NCBI GenBank assembly: GCA_039725955.1
Contig: CP091034.1
Span: forward strand, 1,860,001 to 1,924,000
Direction: 5' to 3'
Length of the DNA: 64,000 nucleotides
Origin: Sinorhizobium sp. B11
GTDB lineage: Bacteria > Pseudomonadota > Alphaproteobacteria > Rhizobiales > Rhizobiaceae
Shown: positions 36,684 to 44,728 of the stretch, one piece after another
Layout of the letters: each line of letters begins with the position of its first letter
Position numbering within the stretch: the stretch's first letter is position 1
Notes under the pieces: generated by a model
What the model was told of the DNA's origin: nothing
The model's input: the letters and a program-made list of their open reading frames with translations, nothing else
Database searches by the model: none
Position numbers and translations under genes: made by a program

Positions 36684-37211
36684 CTAGACCACCATTTCAA
36701 AAAGGCCGCGCACGGTGTTCCAGTTGCGCATCGTGCCGACGCCCATGCGCTTGGTCGTCAGCGCCGAAAGCAGTTTCGACTGGCTCGGCTTGCCGTGGAA
36801 ATCGATCCAGAGATCGCAGCCGACCAGCTTCATTCGTTGTCCCTCGACAAGAAGCTGCTTCAGTGCCTCCACCTTTTCCGGGTCGATCGGCAGGCGGTTG
36901 ACGCGCACGATCACCTGATCCCCGATACCGTCCTTGAAGGGATTGGCACCGCAGAGCGCCATCCAGGTGCAGTCGCTGCGCACGATAATATCGACATGCT
37001 TGCCGAACTTTTCTTCAAAAGCCTCTTCCAACTGCTCTTCGACCTCATGCGGCCGCATTCCATCCGCCTCGAAAACGAGGTTGCCGGTGGACACCAATGT
37101 GCGCGGGTCGTGATAGCCGAGTTCTTTGGCAAGCGCGCGCAGATCTTCCATGATGACGCGTCGCTCGGAGGTGAGGACGATGCTGTGCAGAAGTGCGATG
37201 AAGGTACACAT
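36684..37211 (-). CDS. DUF1697 protein
   Basis: A 175-residue protein of the DUF1697 family: MCTFIALLHSIVLTSERRVIMEDLRALAKELG matches the conserved N-terminus, and TLVSTGNLVFEA the core strand. The function is unknown. The ATG at 37211 follows GGAGG and the start lies 1 base after the yidD stop, so it is co-transcribed with yidD. Confidence 0.88.
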   Translation of the reverse strand: MCTFIALLHSIVLTSERRVIMEDLRALAKELGYHDPRTLVSTGNLVFEADGMRPHEVEEQLEEAFEEKFGKHVDIIVRSDCTWMALCGANPFKDGIGDQVIVRVNRLPIDPEKVEALKQLLVEGQRMKLVGCDLWIDFHGKPSQSKLLSALTTKRMGVGTMRNWNTVRGLFEMVV

Positions 37212-37212
37212 C

Positions 37213-37614
37213 TTATGCCTCCTTCCGCCCAAGGGCGAAATAACGCCAGGGCGTGAACCAGCGGAAACGGGATGCGAGAATGTCCGGCACCGGGTCGAGC
37301 CCGCTTGTGCCGCCGGGGCCGCATCGGCCGACGCGGAAAAGCGTCATCCAGCCGCCGGCCCACAGCCCGTGGCGCGCAACCGCCTCATAGCCATATTCGG
37401 AGCAGGTCGGGATATGCCGGCAGGAATTGCCGATGAAGCCCGAGAGTGTCAGCTGGTAGAGACGGATCAGCCCCATGCCAAGCAGGCGGTCCGGCGTCTT
37501 GCGGAACGGACCCTGGTAGTTGCGCGAGAATGTTTTCTGCGGCTCGGCGCGAGGCTTCGGGGCGGCGGCACCGCCCTCGTCCTCCTCCTCACGTAGCAGA
37601 CAGAATTCGCACAT
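37213..37614 (-). CDS. yidD: membrane protein insertion efficiency factor YidD
   Basis: A 133-residue protein with the YidD core LIRLYQLTLSGFIGNSCRHIPTCSEYGYEAVARHG, including the cysteine/tyrosine signature, and RCGPGG. YidD helps YidC insert inner-membrane proteins. The first 30 residues are a charged, low-complexity extension not seen in short YidD proteins. Its cysteine-rich N-terminus (MCEFCLL) is notable. It lies 3 bases after the IscU-like gene stop on the minus strand. Confidence 0.93.
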   Translation of the reverse strand: MCEFCLLREEEDEGGAAAPKPRAEPQKTFSRNYQGPFRKTPDRLLGMGLIRLYQLTLSGFIGNSCRHIPTCSEYGYEAVARHGLWAGGWMTLFRVGRCGPGGTSGLDPVPDILASRFRWFTPWRYFALGRKEA

Positions 37615-37617
37615 GGC

Positions 37618-38064
37618 TCACGCCTCGACGGTTTCAGCGCGTCTTGCCTCTATCTGTCCGATGGCGTCCACGACGGCATCGAAGGTCAGCATGGTGGAGG
37701 CGTGACGCGCCTTGTAATCACGCACGGGAAGAAGATAGCGCATGTCGGCGAACCGTCCATCCGGACCTTCACCATCTTCTTTCAGCATGGCGAGCATATC
37801 CTCGCGCGCCTTGCGCACTTCGCCCGATGTCGCGCCGACGACATGGCGGGCCATGATCGAGGAGGACGCCTGGCCGAGCGCACAGGCCTTCACGTCATGC
37901 GAAAAGGCGCTGATCGTATCGCCATCCATTTTCAGCCAGATGCGCACTTTCGAACCGCACAGCCTCGAATGCGCCTGGGCGCTCGCATCCGCGTCGTCAA
38001 GCGTGCCGGTCAGCGTGATATTGCCGGCAAATTCGAGGATTTTGCTGTTATAGATGTCGTCCAT
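37618..38064 (-). CDS. IscU/SufU-like Fe-S cluster scaffold protein
   Basis: A 148-residue NifU-N domain protein that would carry nascent Fe-S clusters. MDDIYNSKILEFAGNI and the HDVKACALGQASSSIM segment fit the family. Two of the three canonical cysteines are present (LCGSK and KACAL), but the third position reads ARHASTMLTF with no Cys, and the neighbouring Asp of NPxCGD is Ser. This pattern is shared by some alphaproteobacterial members, so cluster assembly may be unusual or lost. It heads the unit with yidD and the DUF1697 gene. Confidence 0.88.
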   Translation of the reverse strand: MDDIYNSKILEFAGNITLTGTLDDADASAQAHSRLCGSKVRIWLKMDGDTISAFSHDVKACALGQASSSIMARHVVGATSGEVRKAREDMLAMLKEDGEGPDGRFADMRYLLPVRDYKARHASTMLTFDAVVDAIGQIEARRAETVEA

Positions 38065-38404
38065 GACGGATTTGGCTCCAAAAACGCCTAAAAGCGACGC
38101 TAATTCCTATGTGATTGTCGTGTAAACAAAAAACACACAGTCAAACGACAGCATACTTACATACCGGGGTCGTCTTCCTATATGTATGTCGTTCGAGGGT
38201 CATCGAAATGCAATGGCCCCGAACAACTTTGATTGGAGAACCAATAAGTTTGCCAATCGGGTTTGACTGGGAAACCGTGCCGGAAGGGTTCGAGAAAACG
38301 AGCCTGGAAAGCCCCGGAACCTGCCAAAGGTGCAAGAATTCCCGCTTGGGGTACCAGTGGCTAGTCCGACTACGGTCCGCGTTGCGGGCAGGAGAGCATT
38401 GAAT
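38065..38404 (+). promoter_or_regulatory. long leader upstream of folE
   Basis: About 340 bases between the divergent scaffold gene and folE. It contains an inverted repeat ACATAC/GTATGT (38159-38164 and 38184-38189) and two mutually exclusive hairpins: ATTGG-AGAA-CCAAT (38232-38245) and GATTGG with CCAATC (38231-38236/38253-38258). A short reading frame lies within it (listed next). Such a structured leader before GTP cyclohydrolase I suggests post-transcriptional control; the known folE-motif (tetrahydrofolate-II) riboswitch sequence is not recognisable to me here. Confidence 0.4.
38208..38402 (+). CDS. possible leader peptide of folE, 64 aa
   Basis: A frame starting at ATG 38208 behind GAGGG (38195-38199, spacing 8) encodes 64 residues including a CQRC pair and ends with TGA two bases before the folE ATG. 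The position suggests a translated uORF coupled to folE. Codon and amino-acid use are not decisive and no family is recognised, so it may be fortuitous. Confidence 0.25.
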   Translation: MQWPRTTLIGEPISLPIGFDWETVPEGFEKTSLESPGTCQRCKNSRLGYQWLVRLRSALRAGEH

Positions 38405-39019
38405 ATGGACGCCATCGTCAAGAATTTTCCGCATACCGTTCACGAATCCGATCGCCCTTCCCAGCAGGAAGCAGAGGACGCCGTTCGCGTCCTGTTGCGC
38501 TGGGCCGGTGACGACCCGTCGCGTGAGGGCCTGCTGGATACGCCTGCCCGTGTTGCCAAATCCTATCGCGAGCTCTTCGCCGGTTACGAGATGAGCCCGG
38601 AAGACGTGCTCGGCCGGACCTTCGAGGAGGTTGCCGGTTATGACGACATGGTGCTGGTGAAGGACATTCCCTTCTTTTCCCACTGCGAGCATCACATGGT
38701 GCCGATCATCGGCAAGGCGCATGTCGCCTATATGCCTGACGGCCGCGTGCTCGGCCTTTCCAAAATTGCTCGTGTCGTCGAAATCTACGGCCGCCGCCTG
38801 CAGACGCAGGAAACGATGACTTCGCAGATCGCCAAGGCCATCGACGAAACGCTGCGTCCGCGCGGCGTCGCCGTCATGATCGAGGCCGAACATATGTGCA
38901 TGGCCATGCGCGGCGTTCAGAAGCAGGGCTCGACCACATTGACGACAACCTTTACAGGAACGTTCAAGACTGAGCCGGCCGATCAGGTCCGATTCATGAC
39001 AATGGTAAGGGGCCGCTGA
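38405..39019 (+). CDS. folE: GTP cyclohydrolase I
   Basis: A 204-residue enzyme forming 7,8-dihydroneopterin triphosphate from GTP, the first folate step (also feeding queuosine). SHCEHHMVPIIGKAHVAYMPDGRVLGLSKIARVVE is the zinc/GTP-binding signature with the Cys and His ligands; the second cysteine lies in EAEHMCMAMRGVQ. The ATG at 38405 follows GGAGAG and matches family length; the longer frame is not used. hisI follows by 25 bases. Confidence 0.97.
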   Translation: MDAIVKNFPHTVHESDRPSQQEAEDAVRVLLRWAGDDPSREGLLDTPARVAKSYRELFAGYEMSPEDVLGRTFEEVAGYDDMVLVKDIPFFSHCEHHMVPIIGKAHVAYMPDGRVLGLSKIARVVEIYGRRLQTQETMTSQIAKAIDETLRPRGVAVMIEAEHMCMAMRGVQKQGSTTLTTTFTGTFKTEPADQVRFMTMVRGR

Positions 39020-39044
39020 GACCGGCTCCCTCAGGAGGGCCGCG

Positions 39045-39497
39045 ATGAGTGAACTGATTTTCAATCAGCCATCGGACGATAAATCCGAGCTGGAGGACGC
39101 TGGCGATTTCACGCCGCGCTTCGACGATCGCGGCCTGATCACAGCCATCGTTACCGATGCCGGCGACGGCGAACTGCTGATGGTCGCCCACATGAATGCC
39201 AATGCGCTGGCGCTGACCATCCAGACCGGCATCGCCCACTACTTCAGCCGCTCGCGCGGCAAGATCTGGAAGAAGGGCGAAACCTCGGGCAACCTCCAGA
39301 CTGTGAAGGAAATCCGCACCGATTGCGACCAGGACGCCATCTGGCTGAAGGTCGAGGTCGCCGGTCATGACGCGACCTGTCACACCGGCCGCCGCTCCTG
39401 CTTCTACCGCACCATCACCCTGGAGGATGGAAAGCCCATGCTGACCATTGTCGATGACGACCTGCATTTCGATCCCAAGGATGTGTACGGAAAATAG
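39045..39497 (+). CDS. hisI: phosphoribosyl-AMP cyclohydrolase
   Basis: A 150-residue histidine-pathway enzyme opening the adenine ring of PR-AMP. HYFSRSRGKIWKKGETSGN and TDCDQDAIWLKVEV are conserved, with zinc ligands in the latter and in THTGRRSCFYR-type segment TCHTGRRSCFY. It lacks a HisE domain. The ATG follows GGAGGG. It is probably co-transcribed with folE. Confidence 0.96.
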   Translation: MSELIFNQPSDDKSELEDAGDFTPRFDDRGLITAIVTDAGDGELLMVAHMNANALALTIQTGIAHYFSRSRGKIWKKGETSGNLQTVKEIRTDCDQDAIWLKVEVAGHDATCHTGRRSCFYRTITLEDGKPMLTIVDDDLHFDPKDVYGK

Positions 39498-39613
39498 ACC
39501 GAATCCCCGTCACCTGCCCCTTATTGCGACGCAAGTCGGTTCCATATACCCTTTGGAAAGGGTTCGGGGCTGTTAATGGGAACCCGAGTGTTCTGCCGGG
39601 AGGGAGGAACGCC

Positions 39614-40582
39614 ATGCTGGGCTGGAATATGCATCGTCAAAGCGCCGAGGGCGGAGGTTCTGCCACAACAGCGCTCCAGGATACGGCAATTCCCCCAGTC
39701 GAAACCCCCTCAGAAAAGAAAGCAAAGCTGGCGCTCGCGCTCGGCGGCGGCGCCGCGCGGGGCTGGGCGCATATCGGCGTATTGCGTGCGCTCGACGAAG
39801 CCGGCATCGAGATCGGCATGATCGCCGGCACCTCGATCGGCGCGCTCGTCGGCGGCTGTTATCTCGCCGGCAAGCTCGACGAGCTGGAAAGTTTTGCCCG
39901 TTCGCTCACCATGCGCCGCATAGCAAGTCTTCTCGACCTGACGATCGGTGGCTCCGGTCTCTTCGGTGGCATGCGCCTGACCAAGCGCATGCAGGAACAT
40001 CTGGAAGGCCTGACGATCGAGGAACTCGACCGGCCCTTCGTTGCCGTCGCGGCAGAGGTCAACACGGGCCACGAAGTCTGGATCGCCAATGGCTCGCTGA
40101 TCACGGCGATCCGTGCCTCCTACGCCCTGCCCGGCATTTTCGAGCCGGTGCGCAGCAATAACCGCACATTGGTCGACGGCGCGCTCGTCAATCCCGTGCC
40201 GGTTTCCGTCTGCCGCAGCTACGAGCAACCGCTCGTCGTCGCCGTCAATCTCAATTATGATCTCTACGGCCGCTCCGCCGTCGTGCGCCACAATGCCAGC
40301 CTCTCGCCCGCCGAAGTGCAGCAGCAGAAGCAGGCTCCCTATTCCGCGCGTATGGGCATGACCGGCGTCATGGTGCAGGCCTTCAACATCATCCAGGATC
40401 GTATCGCGCGGGCCCGGCTTGCCGGCGACCCGCCGGACATTTCACTGCAGCCGCGCCTGTCGGACATCGGCCTGTCGGAGTTCCATCGTGCGGGGGAAGC
40501 CATCGAACGTGGCTATGAAGAAGCCCGGGCAAGGCTGCCCGAGCTGCAGCGAATGCAGGAACTCTACGCCAGGCACCCCTAG
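39614..40582 (+). CDS. patatin-like phospholipase (RssA-type)
   Basis: A 322-residue serine lipase-family protein. LALGGGAARGWAHIGVL is the oxyanion glycine loop, GTSIGA holds the nucleophilic serine and LVDGALVNPVP the catalytic Asp of the Ser-Asp dyad. This is the RssA/YlbK branch. Substrate unknown. The ATG at 39614 lies behind GGGAGGGAGGAA; the open frame continues upstream but without such a site. The first 30 residues are a variable extension. Confidence 0.9.
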   Translation: MLGWNMHRQSAEGGGSATTALQDTAIPPVETPSEKKAKLALALGGGAARGWAHIGVLRALDEAGIEIGMIAGTSIGALVGGCYLAGKLDELESFARSLTMRRIASLLDLTIGGSGLFGGMRLTKRMQEHLEGLTIEELDRPFVAVAAEVNTGHEVWIANGSLITAIRASYALPGIFEPVRSNNRTLVDGALVNPVPVSVCRSYEQPLVVAVNLNYDLYGRSAVVRHNASLSPAEVQQQKQAPYSARMGMTGVMVQAFNIIQDRIARARLAGDPPDISLQPRLSDIGLSEFHRAGEAIERGYEEARARLPELQRMQELYARHP

Positions 40583-40606
40583 TGCCTGGTGCGAAGCCTT
40601 ATTCCC

Positions 40607-41041
40607 TTAACTAGCAATATAAGCCTTGATCTCTTCGGCTTCTCGCTCGACTTCGGCGATGCGTGATTTCACGACGTCACCGATCGAAATGATGCCGGCA
40701 AGCTTGCCGTTGGCTTCCACGGGAATATGGCGGAAACGCTTGCTGGTCATCAGCTCCATGAGCTCGTTGACCGAGGTCTGCTCGTTGCAGCGAAAGACCT
40801 TCGAGGTCATGACGGAAGAAAGCGTCTGATCGAGCCCGTCCTTGCCGGACTTGGCGATGACATGCACGAGATCGCGCTCGGTGAACATGCCGGAGATCTT
40901 GTTTTCCATGCCGACGACGACGATCGCGCCGATCTTCTTCTTGCTGAGAATCGCAGCAGCTTCCGAAACCGTGGTATTCGGCCCGGTAGTGACGACGTCA
41001 CGACCCTTCAGATCGAGTATTGCTTTGACGGAACTGGCCAT
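40607..41041 (-). CDS. CBS-domain-pair protein
   Basis: A 144-residue protein made of two CBS domains (about 8-65 and 75-135): TVSEAAAILSKKKIGAIVVVG...GMFTERDLVH and SVNELMELMTSKRFRHIPVE...GIISIGDVVKSRI. CBS pairs bind adenosine nucleotides and act as sensors. This stand-alone form is common in rhizobia. The ATG follows GGAGG and an EcfG-like promoter lies upstream. Confidence 0.93.
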   Translation of the reverse strand: MASSVKAILDLKGRDVVTTGPNTTVSEAAAILSKKKIGAIVVVGMENKISGMFTERDLVHVIAKSGKDGLDQTLSSVMTSKVFRCNEQTSVNELMELMTSKRFRHIPVEANGKLAGIISIGDVVKSRIAEVEREAEEIKAYIAS

Positions 41042-41065
41042 ATGGACCTCCTATGGAGAAAGTGA

Positions 41066-41090
41066 AACACTTCTCGGAAACACAGGTTCC
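41066..41090 (-). promoter_or_regulatory. EcfG-like promoter upstream of CBS gene
   Basis: On the minus strand GGAAC (41090-41086), 16 bases, TGTT (41069-41066). It matches the EcfG pattern except T for C at the first base of the -10 element. It lies 24 bases before the CBS gene ATG. Confidence 0.5.
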
Positions 41091-41138
41091 GCGGCGGTCT
41101 CTCCTCCCATCGCGGAGATCAATGGTGCACTCGTTGGG

Positions 41139-41930
41139 TCAGGATTGCAACTCGTCGTCCGGCCAAGCCTGTTGGAAATTCTCCTGCGGCGGCTTCCGGT
41201 CGAAGAGCGCAAAAAGGAAGAAGCCGAAGACGAAACCGCCGATATGCGCATCCCAGGCAATCTCCTGGCTGCCGTCGCCGACGAGCGGAATGCCGACGGC
41301 GATAAGCGCGTTGCCGACCAGCCACAGCAGCATGAAGATGATCACCGTGCGGCTCTGCATTGCCTGCAGCACCGACAGTTGCGGATTGAGATGCGCGGGA
41401 CGAACCATCTGTCGCCCGGAGGGAAAGGCAAAGCGGCAGGCCGCGCCCATGAGGCCGGAGACGACACCGGATGCACCGATGAGCAGCCCATCACTGCCCC
41501 AGTTCAGCGCCGCATGCAGCGCGGCCGAAGCGATGGCGGAAAGAATCCAGAAGATGATGAAGCGGAACGCGCCGATGCGGCGTACGACCGGCGCGCCGAA
41601 GGCCATCAGCCACAGGCCGTTGAAGACGATATGCTCGATGCTTCCATGCAGCAGCGAATAGGTGACCGGCGTCCAGTAGAGCTGCGGCCCCTGCTCTGCA
41701 AGCGAAACGGCATAGCGCAGCGGAATGAAGCCGAAATTGAACAGAAACCAGGAAAGCCCGTCGGGAGACAGCAGCGACTGCCCGGCGTAAATCAGGATGA
41801 GAAGCAGGAGCGTGGCAAACAGCGCGGGCGGAAGATTGAAAACCGGCTGGCGCGGCGGCCTGGCCGGCGGTTCGGGCTGCATAGGCTGGAAAGCCTGATC
41901 AGGCCCGGACGTCTGTTCGTTCATGCTCAT
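41139..41930 (-). CDS. rhomboid-family intramembrane serine protease
   Basis: A 263-residue protein with six or seven helices. The catalytic serine is in LLIGASGVVSGLMGA, and the histidine in WDAHIGGFVFGF. HGSIEHIVFNGLWLMAFG supplies the upstream conserved His/Asn. The first 25 residues are Pro/Gln-rich and cytoplasmic. Start ATG 41930 or 41924, both within reach of a GAGG. Substrates are unknown. Confidence 0.92.
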   Translation of the reverse strand: MSMNEQTSGPDQAFQPMQPEPPARPPRQPVFNLPPALFATLLLLILIYAGQSLLSPDGLSWFLFNFGFIPLRYAVSLAEQGPQLYWTPVTYSLLHGSIEHIVFNGLWLMAFGAPVVRRIGAFRFIIFWILSAIASAALHAALNWGSDGLLIGASGVVSGLMGAACRFAFPSGRQMVRPAHLNPQLSVLQAMQSRTVIIFMLLWLVGNALIAVGIPLVGDGSQEIAWDAHIGGFVFGFFLFALFDRKPPQENFQQAWPDDELQS

Positions 41931-41971
41931 CTCGCCTCGTTGGAGGCCACAGCCATACAGGAGCCGGCTTC

Positions 41972-42005
41972 AAAAAAAAAGCCGTCCGGAACTGGCCGGA
42001 CGGCT
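41972..42005 (-). terminator. strong Rho-independent terminator with no annotated gene upstream
   Basis: AGCCGTCCGG (41980-41989) pairs with CCGGACGGCT (41996-42005) over a 6-base loop; on the minus strand nine T residues follow. The only minus-strand DNA upstream is the 210-base gap to the divergent PAS gene, so it would end a short RNA transcribed leftwards or act as an attenuator of the rhomboid gene. Confidence 0.85.
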
Positions 42006-42215
42006 CGCCTGGGTTCCCCGAAGGATGGCCCCTCCCCTGGCAGTCTGTGCAGAACTTCACTGTTTGAAGTGATGGAGAGACGGTCTCACGACAGGCCTTG
42101 GCGCTCAAGCGAAACCCTTCCTTAACCTTAACTCGCCGGATTTGGCATGAAATCCGCAAGGTAGAAGGTGAAGGGGCGAAAACCGCCCGCCAATGAACCG
42201 AAATGAGACATTGCC

Positions 42216-42833
42216 ATGCGCCTTCAGATCACGATCGACATTTTCGAGTACTGGAATGCTCTGCGCGGCGGGCGCGATGCGCCGCTGAAATCGCAGATCG
42301 AGCCTGGCGCGATCCCACATCTCCTGTCGAGCCTCTTCATTCTGGAGATGGAGGAAGACCGGCATATCCGCTTCCGTCTCGCCGGCACGAAAATCTGCGA
42401 TCTCTTCGGCCGTGATCTGCGCGGCGAGCGTTTCTCCGCCCTCTGGGCCAACGGACAGCACGAGGATATCGAAAAGACAGCACAGGGCGTCATGGCGCAC
42501 GCCATCCCGACGCTTTTCAACGCGACGGGCTACAGCACCGCCGGCCATCACGCGGCCTTCGAAATCATCATGATGCCGCTGCGTTCGCCGGAGGGCGGCT
42601 GCGACCGGCTCCTCGGCGCCATCGCCCCTGCGGCCGCTGCAAGCTGGCTGGAGATCGTACCGCTCGAGCTGCTCGCGCTTGATCGCAGCCGCCTGCTGCA
42701 CGACAAGTTCGGCCGCACGGTCGAGGCGGAACCGCGCCGTCCCGTCGAGATCGCCGTGGAAAAACAGGCCACGTTCGGCCAGGCCATGCTGCGTGTCATG
42801 TCGCATTTCCTGCATGGAGCAGCCGCTCGCTGA
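42216..42833 (+). CDS. PAS_5-domain protein
   Basis: A 205-residue soluble protein with the PAS_5 pattern: LFEYW-like opening (IFEYWNALRGGRDAPLKSQIEPGAIPHLLSSLFILE), FRLAGTKICDLFGRDLRGERFSALW, and a core strand. Single-domain PAS_5 proteins are widespread in Rhizobiales and of unknown function. No output domain is attached. It lies divergent from the rhomboid gene. Confidence 0.88.
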   Translation: MRLQITIDIFEYWNALRGGRDAPLKSQIEPGAIPHLLSSLFILEMEEDRHIRFRLAGTKICDLFGRDLRGERFSALWANGQHEDIEKTAQGVMAHAIPTLFNATGYSTAGHHAAFEIIMMPLRSPEGGCDRLLGAIAPAAAASWLEIVPLELLALDRSRLLHDKFGRTVEAEPRRPVEIAVEKQATFGQAMLRVMSHFLHGAAAR

Positions 42834-42955
42834 CTGTTGCGTTTTAGGTCGCCGCCCCTAGTACTTTAGGGTTAGGCGCTGCCTGTTTCCACAACCTTCT
42901 GTTAAGGGATTGCGGGTAAGGATTGGGCTCAGCGATTTCATAAAGAAGCCCTTTG

Positions 42956-43567
42956 ATGCACTCGTTCCAGCCCGCTCAGACGCACCGACCTGCGCCGCGC
43001 CCAGAACAGGGAGTGTTTCAGCGCGTGCCCATCAATATGCAGGGCCGCCTGATGCTTGCGAGCTACGAAGAATTCGAATGCATGGTGATCGATATGTCGC
43101 CCGGCGACATGTATGTCACCTGCGCCGGCCGCCCGCGCGCCAATGAACGTGTCGTCGCCTATATTGATCACCTCGGCCGCGTCGAAGGTCATGTGCAGAC
43201 AGTCGACATGCGTGGCTTCACGATGTCGATCAACGCCACCGAGCGCAAGCGCGAGAAGCTTGCCGCCCAGCTCACCTGGCTTGCCAACAAGCACGAGCTC
43301 GGCCTGCCGGAAGATCGCCGTCACGATCGTCTGACCCCGCGCGAGACCAAGACCGAACTCACGCTGGAGGACGGCACGCGCTACATGTGCCGCATCATGG
43401 ACCTGTCGCTTTCCGGCGCCGCCGTCGATGTCGAAGTGCGCCCGACGCTCGGCACGCCCGTTCGTCTCGGTAACATGCGCGGTCGCGTCGTTCGTCATTT
43501 CTCGGAAGGCGTTGCGATCGAATTCCTGTCGGTCCAGTCGCGCGAGACGCTCCGCGAATTTCTCTAG
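42956..43567 (+). CDS. PilZ-domain protein
   Basis: A 203-residue protein with two PilZ folds. The C-terminal one (about 118-195) has the c-di-GMP motif RRHDR followed by DLSLSG, so binding is likely. The N-terminal one has QRVPIN...DMSPGD and lacks the arginines. This architecture is common in rhizobia, controlling motility or exopolysaccharide. The ATG at 42956 is preferred over a TTG one codon upstream. Confidence 0.9.
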   Translation: MHSFQPAQTHRPAPRPEQGVFQRVPINMQGRLMLASYEEFECMVIDMSPGDMYVTCAGRPRANERVVAYIDHLGRVEGHVQTVDMRGFTMSINATERKREKLAAQLTWLANKHELGLPEDRRHDRLTPRETKTELTLEDGTRYMCRIMDLSLSGAAVDVEVRPTLGTPVRLGNMRGRVVRHFSEGVAIEFLSVQSRETLREFL

Positions 43568-43663
43568 AGCAATTCCAGAAAAAGTGCGCAGCGGTTTTTC
43601 GTCCGGAATTGCGCCAAACCAAAAAGCAATTCCAGAAAAAGTGCGCAGCGGTTTTTCGTCCGG
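43568..43663. repeat. two copies of a rhizobial intergenic palindromic repeat
   Basis: A 39-base unit beginning AGCAATTCCAGAAAAAG and ending GTTTTTCGTCCGG occurs at 43568-43606 and 43625-43663, 57 bases apart. The first copy is flanked by GCAATTCC and GGAATTGC, forming an inverted repeat. The core also recurs, diverged, at 48.8 and 49.3 kb. Confidence 0.85.
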
Positions 43664-43768
43664 TTTCGGCCTGTCAGTCTATGCGGCACGGATGCCTTGG
43701 AACTCCACATCCGTCATCTATCCGTCACAGACTTGAAGGATACAGCGCGCCTCAACCAAGGCACGGTC

Positions 43769-44728
43769 ATGTCAGTCCTCTTTCCCGAAATCGAACCGCA
43801 TGAACATGGCTTGCTCGACACCGGTGACGGCAACCTCGTCTATTGGGAAGCTTGCGGCAATCCGTCGGGCAAGCCCGCGCTCGTCCTGCATGGCGGACCG
43901 GGGTCCGGCTGCTCGACAACGGCACGGCGCTATTTCGATCCTTCGGTCTACCGCATCATCTTGTTCGATCAGCGCAACTGCGGACGTAGTCTGCCGAACG
44001 CCGCCGACGCCGCAGCTGACCTCTCGCGCAACACGACTGCCCATCTCATCGAGGACATAGAGCAGCTGCGCAGCCTCTTCGGCGTGGAAAAGTGGACGAT
44101 CTTCGGAAACTCCTGGGGCTCGACGCTGGCGCTCGCCTATGCGCAAACCCACCCCGGCCATGTCAACGGCATCGTCATTTCGGGCGTTACGACGACGCGC
44201 CGCTCCGAAATCGACTGGCTCTATCGCGGTATGGCGCCGCTCTTCCCCGAGGAATGGCAGAGATTCGGCGAGGCGCTGCCGCCGGCGTTGCGTAACAGCG
44301 ATCGGGTGAGTGCCTACCATCAACTGCTCAATCATCCCGAGGAACAGGTGAGGCTGCAGGCCGCGCACGACTGGCATGAATGGGAGGCTGCCACGATTCT
44401 GCTTGCCGACCCCGCTGGCCTGCCCCGGCGCTGGTCCGATCCGCTCTATCGTCTGGCACGTGCCCGTATCATCACACACTATTTCCTCGAGGGCGCCTGG
44501 CTCGAGGACGGCATACTCCTGAAGAATGCCGGGCGTCTCGCAGGCATTCCTGGCGTCCTGATCCACGGACGTTTCGACATAGAGGCACCACTTGTCACCG
44601 CATGGGAACTTGCGCGCGCATGGCCCGGTGTCGAACTCGTGGTGCTGCCGAAGGCCGCCCATTCCACCGAAAACGCTGATATTGCCGCCGCGATCGTGGC
44701 TGCGACGAACAGGTTTCGTGATCTCTGA
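43769..44728 (+). CDS. pip: prolyl aminopeptidase
   Basis: A 319-residue alpha/beta hydrolase that removes N-terminal proline. LVLHGGPGSGCSTTARRYFDPSVYRIILFDQRNCGRS is the family signature, GNSWGS holds the nucleophilic serine, and HGRFD and KAAHS supply Asp and His. The ATG at 43769 gives the usual length; the extra upstream frame overlaps repeat DNA. It is a single gene. Confidence 0.93.
   Translation: MSVLFPEIEPHEHGLLDTGDGNLVYWEACGNPSGKPALVLHGGPGSGCSTTARRYFDPSVYRIILFDQRNCGRSLPNAADAAADLSRNTTAHLIEDIEQLRSLFGVEKWTIFGNSWGSTLALAYAQTHPGHVNGIVISGVTTTRRSEIDWLYRGMAPLFPEEWQRFGEALPPALRNSDRVSAYHQLLNHPEEQVRLQAAHDWHEWEAATILLADPAGLPRRWSDPLYRLARARIITHYFLEGAWLEDGILLKNAGRLAGIPGVLIHGRFDIEAPLVTAWELARAWPGVELVVLPKAAHSTENADIAAAIVAATNRFRDL

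Noticed and set aside
38065..38404. folE-motif (tetrahydrofolate-II) riboswitch
   Set aside because: Position fits, but I could not find its conserved core by eye; left as an open leader rather than called.
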